NCBI GenBank assembly: GCA_040755715.1
Contig: JBFLXN010000054.1
Span: forward strand, 1-15,602
DNA from: JBFLXN01 sp040755715 [NCBI: Candidatus Edwardsbacteria bacterium]
GTDB lineage: Bacteria > Edwardsbacteria > AC1 > JBFLXN01
Direction of reading: 5' to 3'
DNA length: 15,602 nucleotides
The notes below the pieces were generated by a model. It did not search any database, had not been told where the DNA came from, and saw only the letters and a program-made list of their open reading frames with translations. Positions 12,640 through 15,602 of this stretch are shown in pieces. Positions within the stretch are counted from its first letter, which is position 1. Every line of letters starts with the position of its first letter. Both the position numbers and the translations under genes were made by a program.

Positions 12640-13479
12640 ATGCGCATCTTGGTTACTGGCGCAAAAGGAATGTTGGGAACTGACCTCTGTTCGCTGCTTA
12701 CCTTAGAGCATGCGGTAATTGGAATTGACATTGATGATTTTGACATCACTCATTCAGATACACCTGATAGAATTGTGAGTTTTTCACCAAACATTGTCTT
12801 GCATCTCGCTGCCTATACTGATGTTAATGGGTGTGAAAGGAATCCAGAGAAAGCCTATTTAGTTAATGCTTTAGGAACGCGTCAAGTCGCCTTGGGTTGT
12901 CAGCAATGTCAAATCCCTATGCTTTATATTAGCACTGATTTTGTCTTTGATGGCGAGAAAAAGGAAGCCTATTATGAATGGGATGAGCCAAATCCACTCA
13001 ACCATTACGGCCACTCAAAATTAGCCGGGGAAAATTATATTAAACATTTTCTTTCTCAGTTCTTTATTGTCAGGACTTCGTGGCTCTTCGGAAAGCACGG
13101 AAAGAATTTTGTTGATACTATTCTCCGAAAAGCTAAGAAAGGAGCAAAAATTTCTGTAGTTAATGACCAAAGGGGTTCTCCAACTTATACAAAAGATTTA
13201 GCCATTGCTATCAGTCAATTGATAGAAAGCAAACTTTATGGGATTTATCACATTTCAAATTCCGGTAATTGCAGTTGGTATGAATTTGCTAAAAAAATTA
13301 TGGAATTTGTAGAAATTCAAGGAGTAAAAATTGTTCCAGTTTCTTCCGCAGAATATCCTTCTCCTACCAGGCGGCCAGCCTTTTCGGTTTTGAGAAATTT
13401 CTGTTGGGAAAAATTTTCCGGAAACCTTTTACGACCTTGGGAGGAAGCCTTAAAAGACTATTTGGAGAAAGGAAAATGA
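12640..13479 (+). CDS. rfbD: dTDP-4-dehydrorhamnose reductase-like SDR enzyme
   Basis: A 279-residue short-chain dehydrogenase of the RmlD type, which reduces dTDP-4-keto-L-rhamnose to dTDP-L-rhamnose. It has the NAD(P)-binding VTGAKGMLG (about 5-13), STDFVFDG (about 107-114), the catalytic YGHSK (Y and K spaced as YxxxK, about 135-139) and the RmlD-like RTSWLFG and GIYHISN segments. A TTG at 12631 is an alternative start, but TAAGG would then have no spacing; ATG 12640 has TAAGG 9 bases upstream and gives MRILVTG, the standard beginning. The stop overlaps the next gene by ATGA at 13476-13479. A related 4-keto-sugar reductase is an alternative. Confidence 0.88.
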   Translation: MRILVTGAKGMLGTDLCSLLTLEHAVIGIDIDDFDITHSDTPDRIVSFSPNIVLHLAAYTDVNGCERNPEKAYLVNALGTRQVALGCQQCQIPMLYISTDFVFDGEKKEAYYEWDEPNPLNHYGHSKLAGENYIKHFLSQFFIVRTSWLFGKHGKNFVDTILRKAKKGAKISVVNDQRGSPTYTKDLAIAISQLIESKLYGIYHISNSGNCSWYEFAKKIMEFVEIQGVKIVPVSSAEYPSPTRRPAFSVLRNFCWEKFSGNLLRPWEEALKDYLEKGK

Positions 13480-14072
13480 ACTTATTATTGGAAGTTGAAA
13501 AGCAGCTTTTAGAAAGTGCCAAAGTCAAAGAGAGATTAGCCGAAGAAAGTGCTCACAAAATTGTAGAAATTACCGAGGCGATAATTCAAGCATTACAGAG
13601 AGGAAGAAAGATTCTTCTTTGTGGCAATGGAGGAAGCGCAGCGGAAGCTCAACATATTGCTGGAGAACTGGTAGTGAGATTATCAAAATTTGAACGGCAG
13701 GCCTTGCCTGCTATTGCTTTAACTACTGACAGTTCAATTATTACGGCTGAGGGGAATGACCATAGTTTTGAGACAGTTTTCTCAAGACAAATAGAGGCTC
13801 TGGGGTATCCCGGTGATTTGTTAATTGCTCTCAGCACGAGTGGCAATTCATTGAATATTATCACTGCAATTGAGAAAGCCAAGGAGAAGAAACTTGTTAC
13901 CGTGGGCTTTACCGGTGGCGGAGGAGGTAGGCTCTCAGAGATTTGTGATTTTGCCCTTTGTGTGCCTGCTAATGAAGTTACTAGAATTCAAGAGGGGCAT
14001 ACGGTTATTGGCCATATAATATGTGAACTAATTGAAGAGGAACTATTTGAAAAACAGAAGGAGGAAACTTAA
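13476..14072 (+). CDS. gmhA: Phosphoheptose isomerase (SIS domain, GmhA-like)
   Basis: This enzyme isomerises D-sedoheptulose 7-phosphate to D-glycero-D-manno-heptose 7-phosphate, the first step towards activated heptose for surface glycans. The 198-residue SIS-fold protein has the signature CGNGGSAAEAQHIAGEL (about 50-66), NDHSFETVF (about 93-101), STSGNS (about 119-124) and IQEGHTVIGHIICELIEE near the end, including the conserved QExH. The frame is open further upstream, but ATG 13476 is chosen because it overlaps the reductase stop (ATGA), has GGAGAAAGGA just upstream, and gives the usual GmhA length (about 190-200). Its neighbours are polysaccharide genes, which supports the role. Other SIS isomerases are less likely. 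Confidence 0.9.
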   Translation: MNLLLEVEKQLLESAKVKERLAEESAHKIVEITEAIIQALQRGRKILLCGNGGSAAEAQHIAGELVVRLSKFERQALPAIALTTDSSIITAEGNDHSFETVFSRQIEALGYPGDLLIALSTSGNSLNIITAIEKAKEKKLVTVGFTGGGGGRLSEICDFALCVPANEVTRIQEGHTVIGHIICELIEEELFEKQKEET

Positions 14073-14074
14073 AA

Positions 14075-14839
14075 ATGGAAGAAAAAGAAATTGAACTTAA
14101 GGATTATCTTCAAGTTATTTGGAGATATAAAATGTTTATCATAGCGATTACAGTTTCTGCCGGACTTTTTGCTGGTATTGTCAGTTTACTTTTGCCACCA
14201 ACATACGAAACTACTTTTTTATTCAAAATCGGGAAAGTATGGGAAGAGCCTATAGACAATGAGTATCTGTTGAGCGAATTCATAGAGAGCGAAAACTTTA
14301 TAGCAGAGATGAATCGGATATTAAATGGCAAGAATATTTCAGAAAAAAATATTAGTGCCAAGGTCAAATTTAAAGAAAAGAGTTCTCCGATTCTGGTTAT
14401 TAGAGTGAGGAGTCATATTTCTTCTACAACCGCCGAAATCGCTGATAAAGTGAGGGAGGCTTTGCTTGAAAGGCATAGAATAATTTTCAATCAGATGATT
14501 AAAGAATATCTGAAGATGGAAGAAGAACTTAAACAAAGAATTTCTGAAATTGAAAAAGGAAGAAAAAAAATCCCTACGAATAATACGTTACTTAGTTTAC
14601 TATTAGAAAAGGAAAATATCGCGATATATTTGGAATTTGATAAACAATTACGAGAGGTTCATATCAAAAATTCATCTCCGTTATCTTCTACGATGAGTGA
14701 AATAATTAATCCATCCGTAGGTGTTGTAGTGCGGATACAACCGAGGATTCTTCTAAATATCTGCCTCGCTATGTTTTTAGGGTTCGTAATCTCGCTCTCT
14801 ACTGCTTTTTTGCTGGAGTATTTGAGAACTTCTTGGTAA
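14075..14839 (+). CDS. Wzz-like polysaccharide chain-length determinant
   Basis: A 254-residue inner-membrane protein of the Wzz/FepE/Etk N-terminal type. It has an initial IELKDYLQVIWRYKM stretch (cytoplasmic), a first transmembrane helix at about 19-39 followed by LLPPTYETTFLF (the usual Pro-rich start of the periplasmic domain), a helical, partly coiled-coil region around 140-170, and a second transmembrane helix at about 228-248. No tyrosine kinase domain follows. These proteins set the length of O-antigen or capsule chains made by Wzy-type assembly. It is shorter than many Wzz proteins (about 325). The start ATG 14075 follows AAGGAGG, two bases after the gmhA stop. The specific polymer is unknown. 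Confidence 0.8.
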   Translation: MEEKEIELKDYLQVIWRYKMFIIAITVSAGLFAGIVSLLLPPTYETTFLFKIGKVWEEPIDNEYLLSEFIESENFIAEMNRILNGKNISEKNISAKVKFKEKSSPILVIRVRSHISSTTAEIADKVREALLERHRIIFNQMIKEYLKMEEELKQRISEIEKGRKKIPTNNTLLSLLLEKENIAIYLEFDKQLREVHIKNSSPLSSTMSEIINPSVGVVVRIQPRILLNICLAMFLGFVISLSTAFLLEYLRTSW

Positions 14840-14868
14840 CTAAGCCAGCACAGAAAAATTTAAGACTT

Positions 14869-14889
14869 TAAGACATCAAAAATGTCTTA
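14869..14889 (+). terminator. Hairpin after the Wzz-like gene
   Basis: TAAGACAT (14869-14876), loop CAAAA, ATGTCTTA (14882-14889): a perfect 8-bp stem 30 bases after the stop codon. It is AT-rich and not followed at once by a T-run, so its role as terminator is only likely. Confidence 0.4.
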
Positions 14890-14916
14890 CCACTTCGGGA
14901 CTCAAATAATTTTATT

Positions 14917-14978
14917 GATTACGGCGATTTTGAAGATGATTACACTGATTATCTAGCCTGAAGATTTATCACCGTAAT
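14917..14978. repeat. GATTAC-type inverted repeat
   Basis: GATTACGGCGAT (14917-14928) faces ATCACCGTAAT (14968-14978), pairing along 11 bases with one G-U. A second GATTACACTGATTA-like stretch at 14938-14951 lies inside. It is the same family as 1971-2109 and 7175-7214. Confidence 0.55.
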
Positions 14979-15008
14979 TGTTCTTTCAATCGCTGCAATG
15001 ACGGCCGA

Positions 15009-15046
15009 CCTGTCCGTTGTTCCAAGATGCAGAGCCAACGGTCAGG
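15009..15046. repeat. Inverted repeat in the spacer before the GT-C-like fragment
   Basis: CCTGTCCGTTG (15009-15019) and CAACGGTCAGG (15036-15046) pair at 10 of 11 bases. At 15054-15068 the 15-mer CGTGGTTTATCTTGA is identical to 2316-2330 at the end of the ACCACGAA-type element. The spacer 14840-15092 (about 250 bases) thus consists of repeats with no gene. Confidence 0.45.
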
Positions 15047-15064
15047 AGCATAGCGTGGTTTATC

Positions 15065-15092
15065 TTGACACAAGCGAGTTAGAGTCCATAAT
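15065..15092 (+). promoter_or_regulatory. Promoter-like sequence abutting the next ATG
   Basis: TTGACA (15065-15070), 16 bp, CATAAT (15087-15092). The -10 ends immediately before the ATG at 15093, so a transcript would start near 15099, inside the reading frame. The -35 overlaps the end of a repeated sequence (see 15054-15068). It is either a chance match made by the repeat or a promoter for a downstream start. Confidence 0.35.
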
Positions 15093-15494
15093 ATGAGCGA
15101 TAAAACCAAATCTACTTTGGATCGCATTTTTAGTTTTGTAGGGTTTTCTATTATCATCTCTTTAGTAGTCATGCTGGTTACTTATAGGCGTCTTTATTAC
15201 GGGGTAGATTTCACCGACGAAGCATTCTATGTGGCTATGCCTTATCATTTTGTTTTAGGTGGCAGGCCTTTTATTGATGAGGTAAATGTATTGCAAACAG
15301 CGTCTTTTCTTACTTTCCCTTTTATAAAGCTTTATTATGTTCTGGTCGGAAGTACAGAGGGAATCATACTATTTACACGTCATCTGTATCTGATTTTTAT
15401 GTTCTTGGTTGCACTTGCAGTTTTCATTACTATTAAGGACATTTTGAGATGGCCTGTTGCATTTTTCATCTCATTGATATGTAGTTACTGGTGA
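15093..15494 (+). pseudogene. N-terminal fragment of a GT-C-like membrane glycosyltransferase
   Basis: The 133 residues resemble the start of GT39/PMT- or ArnT-like multi-pass glycosyltransferases: a first hydrophobic segment (about 12-31), the acidic periplasmic loop DFTDEAFY (39-46) and RPFIDEVN, then further membrane segments at about 68-88 and 95-118. Such proteins are usually about 450-600 residues, but here TGA at 15492-15494 ends the frame and no continuation is recognised in the following 108 bases in any frame. It is most likely a truncated gene; a short natural protein is possible. No Shine-Dalgarno stands before the ATG, only a promoter-like match abutting it. Context (polysaccharide cluster) fits glycan assembly. 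Family assignment is an inference from motif memory. Confidence 0.5.
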
Positions 15495-15543
15495 AAAATT
15501 ATTTATTCCAACAAAAAATAGTGATTTCCAGTCTGATTATTTC

Positions 15544-15572
15544 TTGAGTATCCTCGGAAATTATGATATAAT
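15544..15572 (+). promoter_or_regulatory. Sigma70-type promoter for a gene beyond the right edge
   Basis: TTGAGT (15544-15549), exactly 17 bp, TATAAT (15567-15572, perfect). The predicted start is about 15579, giving a leader with AGGAGGT (15594-15600), a perfect Shine-Dalgarno, at the window end. The start codon lies beyond the window. Confidence 0.6.
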
Positions 15573-15597
15573 TTAAATGTCAAAAAATTTCCGAGGA
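15551..15597 (+). promoter_or_regulatory. 12-bp inverted repeat bracketing the -10 box and Shine-Dalgarno
   Basis: TCCTCGGAAATT (15551-15562, in the -35/-10 spacer) and AATTTCCGAGGA (15586-15597, overlapping the Shine-Dalgarno) are perfectly complementary with 23 bases between. The pair could be two operator half-sites, or a hairpin that forms only in read-through RNA. Confidence 0.5.
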
Positions 15598-15602
15598 GGT
15601 TA

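Noticed and set aside
13404-13475. Upstream extension of gmhA
   Set aside because: The extra residues are out-of-phase rfbD coding sequence; ATG 13476 with the ATGA overlap and a ribosome binding site is the better start.
14980-15060. Structured non-coding RNA between the Wzz-like gene and the GT-C fragment
   Set aside because: Only one 11-bp imperfect stem and dispersed-repeat pieces are present; no known RNA family features.

Overview
The window is AT-rich bacterial DNA with genes only on the plus strand. The organism looks like a member of the FCB superphylum or a nearby uncultured phylum (WOR-3/Stahlbacteria or Cloacimonadota-like). The reasons are a C-terminal type IX secretion (T9SS) sorting domain on the first protein, a stand-alone MglA-type GTPase, a group II geranylgeranylglyceryl phosphate synthase (archaeal-type lipid enzyme) in an otherwise bacterial gene set, and intergenic DNA full of small palindromes. 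This placement is an inference from gene content; no rRNA gene is present.

Layout. (1) 1-1037: C-terminal part of a secreted T9SS-sorted protein, cut by the left edge. (2) 1251-1835: mglA, closed by a strong hairpin. (3) 1836-2349: a repeat-rich spacer with a near-consensus sigma70 promoter. (4) 2350-10570: a housekeeping block, pgsA-pgpA-cinA-thpR-[mntA-hepT]-recA-recX-alaS. This joins phospholipid synthesis, pyridine nucleotide repair, RNA 2H phosphoesterase, recombination and translation. A complete MNT/HEPN toxin-antitoxin pair sits between thpR and recA. (5) 10622-11550: a 2x[4Fe-4S] ferredoxin translationally coupled to geranylgeranylglyceryl phosphate synthase, closed by a 13-bp-arm hairpin. 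(6) 11739-14839: start of a surface polysaccharide cluster: sugar-1-phosphate nucleotidyltransferase, RmlD-like reductase, GmhA-like isomerase and a Wzz-like chain-length protein. (7) 14840-15602: another repeat-rich spacer, a truncated GT-C-type membrane glycosyltransferase fragment, and at the right edge a promoter, an inverted repeat and a perfect Shine-Dalgarno for a gene outside the window.

The genes are mostly ordinary. The unusual parts are: (a) at least three families of dispersed inverted repeats in nearly every long spacer, with related palindromes apparently inside the alaS and recA coding sequences; (b) pgpA with no usable ATG/GTG/TTG upstream of its conserved N-terminal motif, explained by one base (ATA where ATG would be expected) that also shortens pgsA; (c) the ferredoxin-GGGPS pair beside ordinary bacterial phospholipid genes; (d) the toxin-antitoxin pair inside the cinA-thpR-recA cluster, with an antitoxin lacking one expected acidic residue; (e) an inverted repeat bracketing the -10 region and Shine-Dalgarno at the right edge. 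No CRISPR array, tRNA, rRNA, transposase or obvious new defence system was seen.
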